Below are positions 30,480-42,385 of a stretch of 64,000 nucleotides of DNA, piece after piece. The notes below the pieces were generated by a model. It was not told the origin of the DNA and did no database searches. It saw only the letters and a list, made by a program, of their open reading frames with translations. Made by a program: the position numbers and the translations under genes. The first letter of the stretch is position 1. The number at the start of each line of letters is the position of its first letter. The DNA lies in contig OY821517.1 in assembly GCA_963682025.1 (NCBI GenBank), positions 226,340,034-226,404,033 on the forward strand, read 5' to 3'. Origin of the DNA: Cordilura impudica. Taxonomy: Eukaryota; Arthropoda; Insecta; Diptera; Scathophagidae.

Positions 30480-31754
30480 AAGGGTCCGCCAAATAACTTT
30501 TTTTTTTGAAAATGCTATAAAAAAAACTACTGAATATTATCTCAAATTTCCTTTTTTAATTGAAAGTACAATCCTTCCGGTTAATAATGGAAAATAATTT
30601 CATTCAAATGGCTGCCTCGGCTGGTCATGCAGTAGCCTACACGATCGGTCCAATTTTTAAGCACATTATCGATTGTGTGCAGCTGTATTTCACCAATGGC
30701 TTCACGAATATTGTCCTTTAAAGCGTCAATTGTCTCTGGCTTGTTGGCGTAACACTTATCTTTGAGGGCACCCCACAAATAATAGTCCAACCGTGTCAAA
30801 TCGCAGCTCCGAGGTGGCCAAACGACATCAGCTCTGCGGCTGATAATGCGATCTTCAAAAACAGGGCGCAAAACATCGAGTGTAGCATCGGTTGTGTGGC
30901 ACGTAGCGCCGTCCTGTTGAAACCAAATGTTGCCAATATCCTCTTCTTCAATTTTTGTGAACAAAAATTCGTTCAACATGGCCCGATAACGATCGCCATT
31001 GACTGTAACGGCCACTCCTTGCTCATTTTCGAAGAAAAATGGCCCAATTATGCCTCTGGACCAAAATCCGCACCAAACAGTGACTCGTTTTGGGTGTATC
31101 GGCTTTTCAATGTATGCGTGCGGGTTTTCTGTGCCCCAAATGCGACAATTTTGCTTTTTTACATACCCGCCAAGATCAAAATGAGCTTCATCTGAAAAGA
31201 TGATTTTTTTTGGCAAAATCGGCATCTTCTGTAAGTCGATCGCAGGCCCACTTAGCGAAGCGAAAACGCATTGGATGGTCAGTTGGCTTCAACTCCTGAA
31301 CCAATTGGACTTTGTATGGCGTCATACCAAGGTCTTTATGCAAAATTCGTCTCAATGATGCCTCCGAAATATTCAATTCTTGAGAACGACGGTGAATTGA
31401 TGTTGATGGCGCTTCACGCACACTTTCTGCCACAGCAGCAATATTCTCGGGTGTACGCACTGTTTTTGGCTTTTCACGCTTTGGTTTATCGATGAGGATG
31501 CCAGTTTCTTTCACTTTTTTCACAAGATAACGAACATACGGAGCTGACGGTGCTTCTCTTCTTCCAAAATCCGTACGCAATTTTCGCACACATTCTGCAA
31601 CATTACCATGATTTTCAAAGTAATGTCGCAATATTTCCCAGCGTTGTTCAAGCATAAAACTAATTATCTGTCAAATCAGACATGAGCTAAGTGTTACCAT
31701 TCACGAAATAAGCACTAGTTAAAAAAAAAAAAAAACGTTAGATGGCGGACCCTT
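30480..31754 (-). mobile_element. Mariner-family element, DD41D type
   Basis: The ends are AAGGGTCCGCCAAATAACTT at 30480 and the complement of AAGGGTCCGCCATCTAACG ending at 31754, each next to TA (30478-30479 and 31755-31756). The transposase on the minus strand has one frameshift. Length is 1,275 bp, normal for mariner relatives. Confidence 0.92.
30581..31655 (-). pseudogene. Mariner-type DD41D transposase, one frameshift
   Basis: The N-terminal part (31655-31188) starts MLEQRWEILRHYFENHGN and has the helix-turn-helix DNA-binding region. The C-terminal part (31225-30581) has the catalytic core: Asp in FSDEAHFDLGG, Asp in WFQQDGATCH, and a third Asp in CDLTRLDYYLWG. I count 41 residues between the second and third Asp, so it is DD41D, as in the rosa/VS group, rather than the DD34D of classic mariner. 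The two parts are joined by a one-base shift inside a T run at about 31201-31210. Everything else is open, so the damage is minimal. Confidence 0.92.
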
Positions 31755-31756
31755 TA

Positions 31757-31984
31757 GAATGAAAAAAAGCCAGCCTAATGTATATATGTATTTATTTTTT
31801 CCTTTCAAAAATTAAATTTTTGTTTAATTTTTATTTCTTTAAAACAGTTTTACACACAACATTAGCAGTTTCATATTTTCAATAAAAAATTAATTTATAA
31901 AGAGACTAACACTGCTATTAACCCATTGAACATTTCTTACAGTGCAATTCTCATTTTCTCACCAATACAATTACATTTTTATTT
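31757..31984. other. Unassigned AT-rich sequence
   Basis: Spacer between the mariner element and the foldback arm. No gene was seen. Confidence 0.4.
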
Positions 31985-32363
31985 TTGAACACCACTGATT
32001 TATTTATATGTGTATAACTTTTGATGTAGTATCGAATTTGATACTAAACTATTTGTGGTTTTTAATTAATTGTTGTAAATTTTTTAACGTTTATTTGAAA
32101 AAATATATATCAATTGACAATTTATATTAGTAACTTTTAGTTGGTTTAAAAAAGATCTAAATCCATTAACCCATTTTGAACCTATTTGCTGCAGATTTTA
32201 AAATTTCATAATTATCTACATATATAATGTGTGTATTTACAAAAACTGGAAAAAAGCCTGGGCCACAACCTCTGTTTTGATGTATATCTTAACCCTACAG
32301 ATCCGGATATATTAGTGATTTTACCTATATTTTTAAGTTTTTTGGAAAAATATAATGTTATGA
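31985..32363. repeat. Foldback element, first arm (split by LTR element)
   Basis: The blocks CCATTAACCCATTTTGAACC, TAATGTGTGTATTTACAA, CTTAACCCT and ATCCGGATATATTAG match the arm of the foldback element at 49433-50312. They are also inverted copies of 37670-37800. The LTR element 32364-37409 lies between the arms. The outer end is approximate. Confidence 0.7.
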
Positions 32364-32936
32364 TGTTCGATGATTGCACGCCTATAACGTTCGATGTAAA
32401 TTAAAGACACTTGTTGTTTTTCTTTGTAAGTCTAAAGTGCCAATCCTTTATTTACAAACAATAACCCTGCTTATAAAGAACTTATGAGAAGTTCTAGACT
32501 TCTTCGCTAAAGAGAACTTTCTAAAGTATTAATAATTATTAATACTAAGAGAGATGTTCTAACATGCTCTCGATAATTTTAAGTCTATCTTTAATTATTT
32601 AGCTAGGTGTGGTTTATAATCTTTAATACTAAGAGAGATGTTCTAACATGCTCTCGATAATTTAATTCTACATTCAATTAGTTAATGGGGTGTGGCTTAG
32701 TTTGGAAAAATGGATACTCATTGAATCAATGTCTAGTGGCACGCGGCTTCACTCTCAGTTTCATTATTACTCACTGAGAATACAAGTGCTGCCGCATTCC
32801 ATTCAGTACATTGACCATATGTAGTATATGTGTATGACTCGTGCTATAGAAATGAGAGCCACCCCATTGTTTGTATAATGACGCTGTACGTTAGCATTTG
32901 GCCTACATTCATACGCTACGTCATGTATACACGACA
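32364..32936 (-). repeat. 3' LTR of 412/mdg1-type element
   Basis: On the minus strand it runs from TGTCGTGTATAC to ATCATCGAACA. It differs from 36837-37409 by a handful of substitutions and small indels. Inside, a block starting TTAATACTAAGAGAGATG occurs twice, about 84 bases apart (32539 and 32623). An AATAAAGG-type signal lies near 32448 on the minus strand. The preceding purine-rich GAACCGGGG may be the polypurine tract. Confidence 0.92.
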
Positions 32937-33430
32937 CCCCGGTTCTAAAAAAAATCCTACAACTGTTTGTAATAAAAGTTGTTTGATTTTTGAAATGTAG
33001 TACGGTGTCTTTGAATTGAATGGGTTTTGTTTTAAGTACAATATGATTCATTCTTGTTTATACTGTTTGGTTAATGTTTACAATAATTTTCGTTTAATTG
33101 TTTTGGATTTTGGACTCTTGAAAAAATATTCGTAATCTGATTTGTTTTAATGTATTTTGTTAATCTTCATATTACTAAGTGTGGTTTTGAAGTTTTGGTG
33201 AATTGAGTCATGGATAGAAATGTACATGTTGTGTAGATTGAAATTTGAATTTATACAGTAAAAATAAAAAAAAATGATTAAACTTATTGAACTAAATTCT
33301 TATTCTATATAGTGTTACAATTTTTATTTCTACATTAACAAATTTATTAACGTACATATTTTTGTATATATTTATTTGTTTTTGTTTATTTGTGTGCATA
33401 TCGTTTTCTTTTATACATTTTGTTTGTTTG

Positions 33431-34308
33431 TCAATTTTTTTCATTATATTTCTTTAATAAATTTTTATGTAATATTTTCTCTTTATCTTTAAGTTTCAAA
33501 GTGACATTTAAGTCATCAATTTTAGTTACTTCATATGGTCCCCTATATGGAGCTTCATATTTCCTTCTATTTTCTACTTTAACTAGTACTAAATCTCCTA
33601 TTTTTAATTGTATGCTGTTTTCCTTATTAAATGAATTAAGTCTACGTTTTTTCTTTACCTCTAGTATTATTTCCCTAGCATAATCTAATGATTTTCTTAA
33701 CCTAATTTTGAGCTCATTTGCATAGTTATCTATATTGTATATTTTGTCATTGCCTGTAAATTTTTCACCCGGTGCGTTTGGTAATTTTCCAAAAACCAAT
33801 TCAAATGGGGAGTATTCTGTATCGATATGTGGTGTTATGTTATATGCAAATGCGTAGTATGAAATCCATTCGTGCCAATTATCTTCATCTACGAAAGACA
33901 AAAAGTATTCATTTAGGACTCTATGATTCCGTTCGACTGTACCTAAAGTCTCGTGATGGTACGGCGTTGAGAATCTCTGTTCTATTTTTAACAAATTGCA
34001 TACTTCCCTTAAAAGTTCGTTTGTAAATTCTGTACCCTTGTCAGATTTTAAAGTTTTAAATGTCCCATATCTTAATATCAAACCCTCAACCATAGCCTTT
34101 GCTATTGATTTGGCTTCTTTTGTCTCCATAGGAACTGCTATAATATATTTCGTCAGTTCACACTGCATTGTCAGTATGTATCTAAAAACCTGATGGACGC
34201 AGTGGTCCTACTGTGTCAATTACCACTGTATCAAAACTATTCCCAGGTGTGTCCGTTATATTGAATGGTTCTTTTGTGTGCCTTATCTGTTTGTTTCTTT
34301 GACAAAGA
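33431..34308 (-). pseudogene. Integrase of 412/mdg1-type element
   Basis: Open from 34168 to 33431, with the catalytic start just upstream in another frame (near 34245-34190: DTVVIDTVGPL). Visible motifs are SDKGTEFTNELL, then YHHETLGTVERNH with the catalytic Glu, then SPFELVFGKLP. A C-terminal GPY/F domain (YRGPYEVTKI) ends at TAA. The first catalytic Asp is separated by a frame break near 34170-34190. The HHCC finger region near 34309-34400 is degraded. Confidence 0.88.
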
Positions 34309-35080
34309 TCATAGTTTCTCCAACATATTATCTAGATAAATGGGATTATCACTAAATTTTACGATCGTGTGGTTCACAGAATGATTGTCTTCAATTCGTA
34401 AATATTCCTTTGTCGACTTTGTTATTATAAATTTTAGTTTTCGTGCACGTTTTATATCTTTCATGGATGTACATCCCCACATTTTGAGTTCATGACGCTC
34501 AATAGAAGATGATTCATCCTTTTCCTCAATTTCATATTTATCCTCATTATCAATTTTATCATTATTTACCCCATTTTGTATCATTTTCCTTTTCATTGTT
34601 CTAGTAATCACCAGCGTCTTTTTGCTTAATTCGTCAATTTTATTGGGTACCATAGCTTTCAATATGTCAGAATTTAATTCTATTCTTGACCATGCGTCTA
34701 CATTTGTGTTGATTGTCCCTTTTTTAAATATTATTTCGAAATCATAATCCGATAGTTCTAGTCTAATTCTTGTTAATTTGGAATTCGGGTTTTTATGAGA
34801 AAGCAATGCGACTAATGGACGATGGTCAGTCACTACAGTAAACTTTCTGTCTACTAAGCGATATGTCCGCACCTGTATCTATCAAAAATGTAATTTCCCT
34901 GTCCGTGTCATCAATATTCAATCCAACGTAATTTCCAAGGTTCGATGCTATACTGTATATCTTTATGGTTTCTACTGTGCTGTTTCCGAAGACTGGGATG
35001 TTATCATCTCCGGAATTTGGGAGTTTCCCTGGTTCTGTATCTGATTCATATTACGATATCTTCTATTATTGTTATTTCTA
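34309..35080 (-). pseudogene. Protease fused to RNase H after loss of RT
   Basis: On the minus strand the protease motif FLIDTGADIS (about 34905-34870) is followed directly by LVDRKFTVVTDHRPLVALL, which is the middle of RNase H. The whole RT and the start of RNase H (about 1.3 kb in related elements) are gone. The frame is open across the junction at about 34862-34868. The RNase H tail and a long spacer, open to TAA at 34309, follow. Upstream, to about 35080, lies acidic sequence typical of the gag/protease border. Confidence 0.85.
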
Positions 35081-36836
35081 TTGCTACCCATTATTAAAAT
35101 TTGTTTCAATTCTCGAGAGAAAAAAAAATTGTTATATAACAAAATTTATTGTTGCACTAATTTAACGTTTATGTCTAACTAACTTCTATTTATATATGTG
35201 TATAATTTAATTCATTCTATTAGCATTCTTATTTTCATTTTTCCCTTCTTATGCTTCTTTTCGCTTTTTATTTCATTCTTTAATTTGTAGTATTTTCTTT
35301 TGTATATTTGTAAATTTTTAAATTTTATTTCCATAGTTTTGTTTACGATATAGATTATAATGTAATTTTAAAATTTTCATAGAATTTTGTTTCTAAAGAA
35401 ATTTTTCTTATAATGTATGTAGTGTATTCTCTTCTTCGATATTAAATCTTATTTAACAATTTTACCAAAAAATGATTCTTAACCTATGTACATATAATTG
35501 GACAAATATAAGTGACGTACGTATTTCAATTAATTAAAGATTACAAATAATTATTTAATCTGATCAAATTGTAATTTATTTTATAAAATTATTTTATTAT
35601 ATTTTCAAGTTTATATATAAAAAAAATGTTCGTCATTTTGAAATATATCTACTAGTTCGCATATTTCCTTATCATTAAAATGGTCTCTAATTCAGTAGTC
35701 GATGGTCGCAAAATGTCATTTTCTGTCGGTCTTCCCTTCATTCCTATGTCTTTCCATAATCTGGTTAACCATTCTACTTTTCTTTCTAGTGTAGCCTTAT
35801 CCATTTTCTTTTCTATCTTTTTCTTTCTCTGTTTGTCGAAACTACCAAAATATTTCTCATAGTCGAAGTTACGGATTTCTTCGTCCAGTCTGTCTAACAT
35901 GTCTGTCCCTTCTTTTATGTTATCTTCCTTACCATCTTCGACGATTATTGGAATGTTCCTATTACTAGACATTTTTGTTTTATTTTTATATAAATCTGTA
36001 AAAAAAAAAATTTCTGTTATTTATGCCGTGTTATGTACAGCTTGCCTATGTATCTGCTTCTTTACGTATTTCTTTATATATTTAACCAATACTGTGATAG
36101 TCGTAATAGCACAAATTAGTATCATGGCCTTAAAACTAATGCTTATTGCTGTCGGAGTGTTTCTCTGTTGCTGTCACTACTTCCTTTATTTTAGTCTGTG
36201 TATTGTCCATTATGAAATTTTTCTTTTCTTTCCAAATATTTTGTACACTACAATATCTTTGCATAATTTATAAAATTTACTTCAATTTGTTTTATGTTCT
36301 CTATTAATATTCTTTTAAAATATTTCTTTTAAATTAATTTTGCTTCAAAATGTTTCCTCATTACTTCTGGTTCAGCAGCTGGAAATGTTGTAGTTCTGGT
36401 GCTGTTGAATTCATTTTCCTATATAAATGTTGGTCTGAGGTCGATGTTAAGATTGGCAGGTTTTTTATTTATGTCATTATTCTGCTTTGTTATTTGTATT
36501 GCTGTTCCGTGCAGTCAGACTGGCTTTTCTTGGTTGTTGCTGTTGCTGTGGTGTTTTTATTGTATTATCAGTATGTATATCATCATTAGCTGTTGTTGTC
36601 ATCCATAGGATCCTTTTTCTGAAATTAACTCAAATTTGTTTTCTGCTATCCTTAAAACCAAAAAGGATCAAGACTAAGCGTAAGCTATGTTTGTCTTTTT
36701 CCTTTTGCTGTAAGATTAAGCAAAATTAAATTTAGCAAGATTAAATTGCTATATTTTTTAATTTTTGCTTCTTATCTTGTAGCAATCGGCAGGACATCAG
36801 AAGGATGCAGGTAAGCTGGGCAGGATCGCCATATAA
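35081..36836 (-). pseudogene. gag remnant and 5' leader of 412/mdg1-type element
   Basis: The only clear frame is 35972-35652 (MSSNRNIPIIVEDGKED ..., 106 codons), charged and helical, taken as the start of Gag. The rest of gag is too degraded to follow. The long AT-rich leader ends at the 5' LTR, where TGGCGATCCTGCC (about 36832-36820, minus) sits four bases inside and is the likely primer binding site. The tRNA was not identified. Confidence 0.55.
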
Positions 36837-37409
36837 TGTTCGATGATTGCACGCCTATAACGTTCGATGTAAATTAAAGACACATGTTGTTTTTCTTTGT
36901 AAGTCTAAAGCGCCAATCCTTTATTTACAAACAATAACCCTGCTTATAAAGAACTTATGAGAAGTTCTAGACTTCTTCGCTAAAGAGAACTTTCTAAAGT
37001 ACTCTTAATAATTATTAATACTAAGAGAGATGTTCTAACATGCTCTCGATAATTTTAAGACTATAATTATTTAGCTAGGTGTGGTTTATAATCTTTAATA
37101 CTAAGAGAGATGTTCTAACATGCTCTCGATAATTTAATTCTACATTCAATTAGTTAATGGGGTGTGGCTTAGTTTGGAAAAATGGATACTCATTGAATCA
37201 ATGTCTAGTGACGCGCGCCTTCACTCTCAGTTTCATTATTACTCACTGAGAATACAAGTGCTGCCGCATTCCATTCAGTACATTGACCATATGTAGTATA
37301 TGTGTATGACTCGTGCTATAGAAATGAGAGCCACCCCATTGTTTGTATACATGACGCTGTACGTTAGCATTTGGCCTACATTCGTACGCTACGTCATGTA
37401 TACACGACA
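36837..37409 (-). repeat. 5' LTR of 412/mdg1-type element
   Basis: Partner of 32364-32936 and of equal length. Visible differences include a 3-base insertion near 37002, a 4-base deletion near 37065, and substitutions near 36883, 36911 and 37211. Confidence 0.92.
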
Positions 37410-38035
37410 ATGTCATTTCGATTGTAGTTGGATAGAATATCAAATATCTTCTGTGTGTACTGAATTTTTTTAGTAGCTTTATTTTTCAACATCTGTTAAT
37501 ATTTTTTGTTGGTTGTTATATATTATCTTTATTTTGTGATGCAGAGGTCGGTTCTGGAAACGCTAAGTGGTCAGATTTTGTACAAAAAAATTCATAATAG
37601 TATAGGAAATAAAGTTTTTAGTTTGTTAATTTCCTCAAAAGTTAAGTAAGATATTTGATATTCTACAAAAATGTATATAAAAAAACTTAAAAGTATATTT
37701 AAAATCCCTAATATATCCGGTTCTGAAAGGGTTACGAGGTCAAAATGTAAATCAAAGTAAAGCTTGTGGTCCCAGCTCTTATTCAGATGTTGTAAATACA
37801 CACATTATATAGATCAATATGTGAGATAATGCCATGTTAAAAAAAAAAAACTACAATAAACTACATAATGTGTTAATGAATTTCGAATTGCAAATAAAAG
37901 TCACTCAAGTAAGCTTTCAAATTACACATATATTGCTCAAATCCGATACTAAATAACAAAGCTATATCCAAATCAAAATCAAAGCTTTGGCGGTCCATAT
38001 ATCGGAAAATATGGTCCGCTGCAAATTTTTTGTTT
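37410..38035. repeat. Foldback element, second arm
   Basis: From about 37660 the sequence is the inverted partner of 31985-32363 (TTAAAATCCCTAATATATCC, GAGGTCAAAATG, TGTAAATACACACATTATA). It continues outward with GTAAGCTTTCAAAT, ATCCGATACTAAATAACAAAG and CGGAAAATATGGTCCGC, matching the outer arm at 49433. Bases 37410-37660 are loop sequence. Confidence 0.7.
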
Positions 38036-38990
38036 GTTTCTTTATACACTCCACACGTCAGTGGCAGAGGGTATATATAGGTTTGTCATTCCGTTTGTAA
38101 CGCATCGAAAAACTAATTTCCGACCCCATAAAGTATATTTATTCTTGAGCCTTATCACAGCTCGAGTCGATATAGCGATGTCCGCCTGTCCGTCTGTCTG
38201 TTGAAATCACGCTCATTCAGAAAAAAGCCATCTAACTGGATAAGGTTACAAAAATATCATTTGCCATAATTCCCAGCAGGTTGGTATTGAAAATGGGCTA
38301 CATCGGGCATCATTGTGATTAGATACGAGCAAAAATATGTAGATATCTCTAAAAAAAAAAAAAAAACATAAAACCCATTGTGTTTGTTGTAACAGTTTAG
38401 TGGTTGAACATAATAATTGTACAACAACATAAAAAAAAATGACACAAAAATAATATGCATATATATTAACAATACCAAGAACACAGAACATAGCTCATGT
38501 TAGTAGTATTGCCACATATTTTTTTTATCGTTAACACATTATAATAAAAAAAATGAAAGAAAAAATGAAAACGAAAAATGGAAATTTTCCAATGGAAAAT
38601 GAAAATGGAGAATGAAAAATAAAAATGAAAAAAGGAAAATGAAAAATTGAAAATAGAAAATTGAGAATGGAAAATGGAAAATGAAAAACGGAAAATGAAA
38701 AATGGAAAATAGAAAATTGAGAATGGAAAATGGAATATGGAAAATGAAAAACGGAAAATGGAAAATGAAAAATGTAAAATAGAATATGAAAAATGGAAAA
38801 AGCAAAATGAAAAATGGAAAATGAAATTGAAAAATGGAAAATGAAAATTGAAAAATGAAAATTGAAAACTGAAAATTGAAAAATGGAAAATGAAAATTGA
38901 AAAATGAAAAATGGAAAGTGGAAAATGGAAACGAAAACTGAAATATGAAAAATCGAAAATGGAAAATGAAAATTGAAAAAGGGAAAATGG

Positions 38991-39021
<31 letters not shown>

Positions 39022-39930
39022 TGAAAAATGAAAAATGGAAAATGAAAATTGAAGAATGAAAAATGACTAATAGAAAATGGAAACTGAAAATTGAAAAAAT
39101 GGAAAATGAAAATTGAAAAATTAATATTAAAAAATGAAAAATGGAAAATGGAAAACGCAAAATAGAAAATGGAAATGGAAAAATGGGAAATGGAAAATGA
39201 AAATTGAAAAATGGAAAATGAAAATTGAAAAATGAAAAATGGAAAATGGACAATGAAAATTGAAAAATTAAAAACGGAAAATGAAAAATGGAAAAGGAAA
39301 ATTGAAAAATTAAAAATGGAAAATGAAAATTTAAAAATGGAAAATGAAAATTGAAAAATGAAAAATGGCAAATGGAAATTGAAAAATTAAAAATGAAAAA
39401 TGGAAAATGAAAATTGAAAAACTAAAAATGGAACGTGGAAAATGAATAACGAAAATTAAAAAATGAAAGAAAAATTAAAAAATTAAAAATTTAAAATGGA
39501 AAATGGAAACTGAAATATGAAAAATGGAATATGGAAAATGTAAAATGAAAATTGAAAAATGGAACATGAAAAATTAAGATTGAAAAATGAGTAATGAAAG
39601 ATGAAAAATGAATAATGAATAACGAAAAATTAAAAATTAATAATTAAAGCTTAAAAATTAAAAATTTAAAAATTAAAAATATAATTAAAAATTAAAAATT
39701 AAAAATTTGAAATTAAAAATTAAAATTAAAAATTGGAAATTCAAAATTAAAAATTGGAAATTAAAAATTAAAAATTTAATATTAAAAATTAAAAATTAAA
39801 AACTAAAAATTAAAAATTAAAAAATAAAAATTAAAAATTAAAAATTTAAAATTAAAAATTAAAGACTCAGGTGGAGGGTATCAAAAAATTCGGCACAGCC
39901 GAATTTAACACTCTTACTTGTTTTTACTAG
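38036..39930 (-). mobile_element. mini-me/DINE-type element with expanded A-rich array
   Basis: Read on the minus strand it starts ACAAGTAAGAGTG, followed by a hairpin (ATTCGGC ... GCCGAAT) and ATACCCTCCACC. A very long T-rich array follows, then the conserved block with CAATGATGCCCGATGTAGCC. Next comes a GTCY-type tract (CAGACAGACGGACAGG), then ACTTTATGGGGTCGGAA, and the element ends TACCCTCTGCC...TATAAAG. This is the layout of common non-coding dipteran repeats with (GTCY)n, described as mini-me/DINE-like. It has no coding capacity. Confidence 0.75.
38550..39865. repeat. Degenerate GAAAAT-rich array 1
   Basis: About 1.3 kb built from variants of GAAAATGGAAAATGAAAAATT, grading to AAAAATTAAAAATT at the right. 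The long Phe/Ser/Ile-rich minus-strand frames over it (up to 301 codons) are products of the repeat and not genes. Confidence 0.92.
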
Positions 39931-40010
39931 AATCGCATTAAAGTGTTTTATAAGTGGCAAAAAATATAAAGTTATAAGAAAAAAGTTTTATTTTACTTAA
40001 GGTACCGTCA

Positions 40011-40240
40011 CATTAGGCAAATATTGACGCAAACTTGTTTTCTCGTATTTGCCCAAAATTTTGTGAAACAAATACCGAGTTGATTTTGTGGTCACACTAG
40101 GCACATTTATTTGCCTCTTTTTGTTTTATCAAACAGCTGCCAAATAGTGGCAAATAAAAACAAGGAAAACGGACACACTTGAACAAATATTTGGATAAAA
40201 AAAATTGTTTGATCAAACAGTCATAAATTAAAAATATATT
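40011..40240. repeat. Left arm of TIR element, copy in unit 1
   Basis: Starts GGTACCGTCACATTAGGC. It contains a second GTGGTCACACTAGGCACATT motif and ends in CAAATA-rich sequence. The same segment recurs at 42505 and 43650, and the matching right end is at 50658. Confidence 0.7.
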
Positions 40241-40377
40241 TGATAAAATGTTGTACGAGGAGGAGAGTTTTCATCTTTTGTGCTGTGGAGCGGCATCGGT
40301 GGTAGTTTTGGAAGTTTTCTATTATATTATATTTAAATATTATTTTTAACTGTAATTATAACTATAATTTACACAAT

Positions 40378-40760
40378 TTTACTTACCTTTTTTTTGCGCT
40401 TCTCGGATTACTCCGTTCCCCTTTAAACTAGTAAAGGATAGGAGAATTATTTGGCTGCTCCCTAGGGATAAAACGCCATCAATATTATCTGAAGATTTTC
40501 GGCTACAGTTTCACTTCCACCAATTTTAAAAAGTCCGTTATATTACGGTAAACCTCTACCTTTTCGTTAATAAAAAATGTGGTGGTATCTCTGTATCTTT
40601 CCAAAACTGAGTACTTGATTCTTTGATGTGCGTATTTTGCACACTTGAATATAATGTGGGAGTCATCTTCAACTTCATTACACAATGAACAAATATCATC
40701 ATCCAATACATGTATCTTCGCCAGCGAGTGGGGGCTAAAGGAATGCCCAGTCATGATGCG
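40378..40760 (-). mobile_element. LINE C 3' fragment carried by unit 1
   Basis: Copy of 44028-44411. It encodes the final 83 residues of LINE C ORF2 (MTGHSFSPHSLAK ... CSLCNEVEDDSHIIFKC) and its 3' UTR. It ends abruptly at the tandem junction, not at a retrotransposition end. Confidence 0.9.
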
Positions 40761-41044
40761 ATATCATTTGCCATAATTCCCAGCAGGTTGGTATTGAAAA
40801 TGGGCTACATTGGGCATCATTGTGATTAGATACGAGCAAAAATATGTAGATATCTCTAAAAAAAAACATAAAACCCAGTGTGTTTGTTGTAACAGTTTAG
40901 TGGTTGAACATAATAATTGTACAACAACATAAAAAAAATGCCACAAAAATAATATGCATATATATTAACAATACCAAGAACACGGAACATAGCTCATGTT
41001 AGTAGTATTGCCACATATTTTTTTTACCGTTATCACGTTATAAT

Positions 41045-41404
41045 AAAAAAATGAAGAAAAAATGAAAACGAAAAATGGAAATTTTCTAATGGAAAATGAA
41101 AATGGAAAATGGAGAATGAAAAATACAAATGAAAAAAGGAAAATGAAAAACGGAAAATGGAAAATGTAAAATAGAAAATGAAAAATAGAGAATAGAAAAT
41201 GGAAAATGAAAAATGGAAAATGAAAAAAGAAAATTGAAAAATGAAAAATGAAATTGAAAAATGGAAAATGAAAATTGAAAAATGAAAATTGAAAAATGGA
41301 AAATGAAAATTGAAAAATTAAAAATGGAAAGTGGAAAATGGAAACGAAAATTGAAATATGAAAAATCGAAAATGGAAAATGGAAAATGAAAATTGAAAAC
41401 GGGA

Positions 41405-41435
<31 letters not shown>

Positions 41436-41472
41436 TGAAAAATGGAAAATGAAAATTGAAAAGGGAAAATGG

Positions 41473-41504
<32 letters not shown>

Positions 41505-42385
41505 GAAAATTGAAAAATGAAAAATGGAAAATGAAAATTGAAGAATGAAAAATGACTAATAGAAAATGGAAATTGAAAAATTAAAAATTAAAAATGAAAA
41601 ATGGAAAATGAAAATGAAAAATGGAAAATGAAAATTGAAAAATTAATATTAAAAAATTAAAAATGGAAAATGGAAAACGTAAAATGGAAAATGGAAATGG
41701 AAAATGAAAATTGAAAAATGGAAAATGGACAATGAAAATTGAAAAATGAAAAACAGAAAATGAAAAATGGAAAACGATGGAAAATGAAAATTGAAAATGG
41801 AAAATGAAAATTGAAAAATTAAAAATTAAAAATGGAAAATGAAAATTTAAAAATGAAAAATGGAAATGAAAATTGAAAAATGAAAAATAGCAAATGGAAA
41901 TTGAAAAATTAAAAATGAAAATTGAAAAACTAAAAATGGAACGTGGAAAATGAATAACGAAAATTAAAAAATGAAAGAAAAATTAAAAAATGAAAAATTT
42001 AAAATGGAAAATGGTAACTGAAATATGAAAAATGGAATATGGAAAATGTAAAATGAAAATTGAAAAATGGAACATGAAAAATTAAGATTGAAAAATGAGT
42101 AATGAAAGATGAAAAATGAATAATGAATAACGAAAAATTAATAATTAAAGCTTAAAAATTAAAAATTTAAATTAAAAATTAAAATTAAAAATTGGAAATT
42201 AAAAATTAAAAATTGGAAATTAAAAATTAAAAATTGGAAATTAAAAATTAAAAATTTAATATTAAAAATTAAAAACTAAAAATTAAAAATGAAAAATTAA
42301 AAATTAAAGATTAAAAATTAAAAATTAAAAATTAAAAATTAAAAACTAAAAATTAAAAATTCAAAATTTAAAATTAAAAATTAAA
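41045..42385. repeat. Degenerate GAAAAT-rich array 2
   Basis: Second version of the array at 38550-39865, with internal gains and losses of units. Confidence 0.9.

Larger units (their letters stand above)
32364..37409 (-). mobile_element. 412/mdg1-type Ty3 element, RT deleted
   Basis: Two 573-bp LTRs in the same orientation flank a minus-strand interior of gag remnant, protease, RNase H and integrase. Integrase carries the YHHETLGTVERNHR box typical of the 412/mdg1/blood group. The reverse transcriptase is missing. No env is present. The flanks show no perfect target duplication (minus-strand ACAT before, TCAT after). The element sits inside a foldback element. Confidence 0.9.
38254..40760. 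repeat. Tandem unit 1 (2,507 bp)
   Basis: It starts ATATCATTTGCC and ends in LINE C sequence CATGATGCG. The next base, 40761, restarts ATATCATTTGCC. It contains most of the mini-me type element, its array, the left arm of the TIR element and the 3' ~380 bases of LINE C. The natural continuation of its right end is at 44411. Confidence 0.9.

Noticed and set aside
36350..36729. Cys/Phe/Leu-rich plus-strand frames opposite the 412/mdg1-type leader
   Set aside because: Antisense of an AT-rich LTR-element leader; overlapping frames, no recognisable protein.
38466..39371. Long minus-strand frames rich in Phe, Ser and Ile (301, 240 and 88 codons)
   Set aside because: They overlap in several frames and are translations of the GAAAAT array; no non-repetitive sequence or start context supports a gene.
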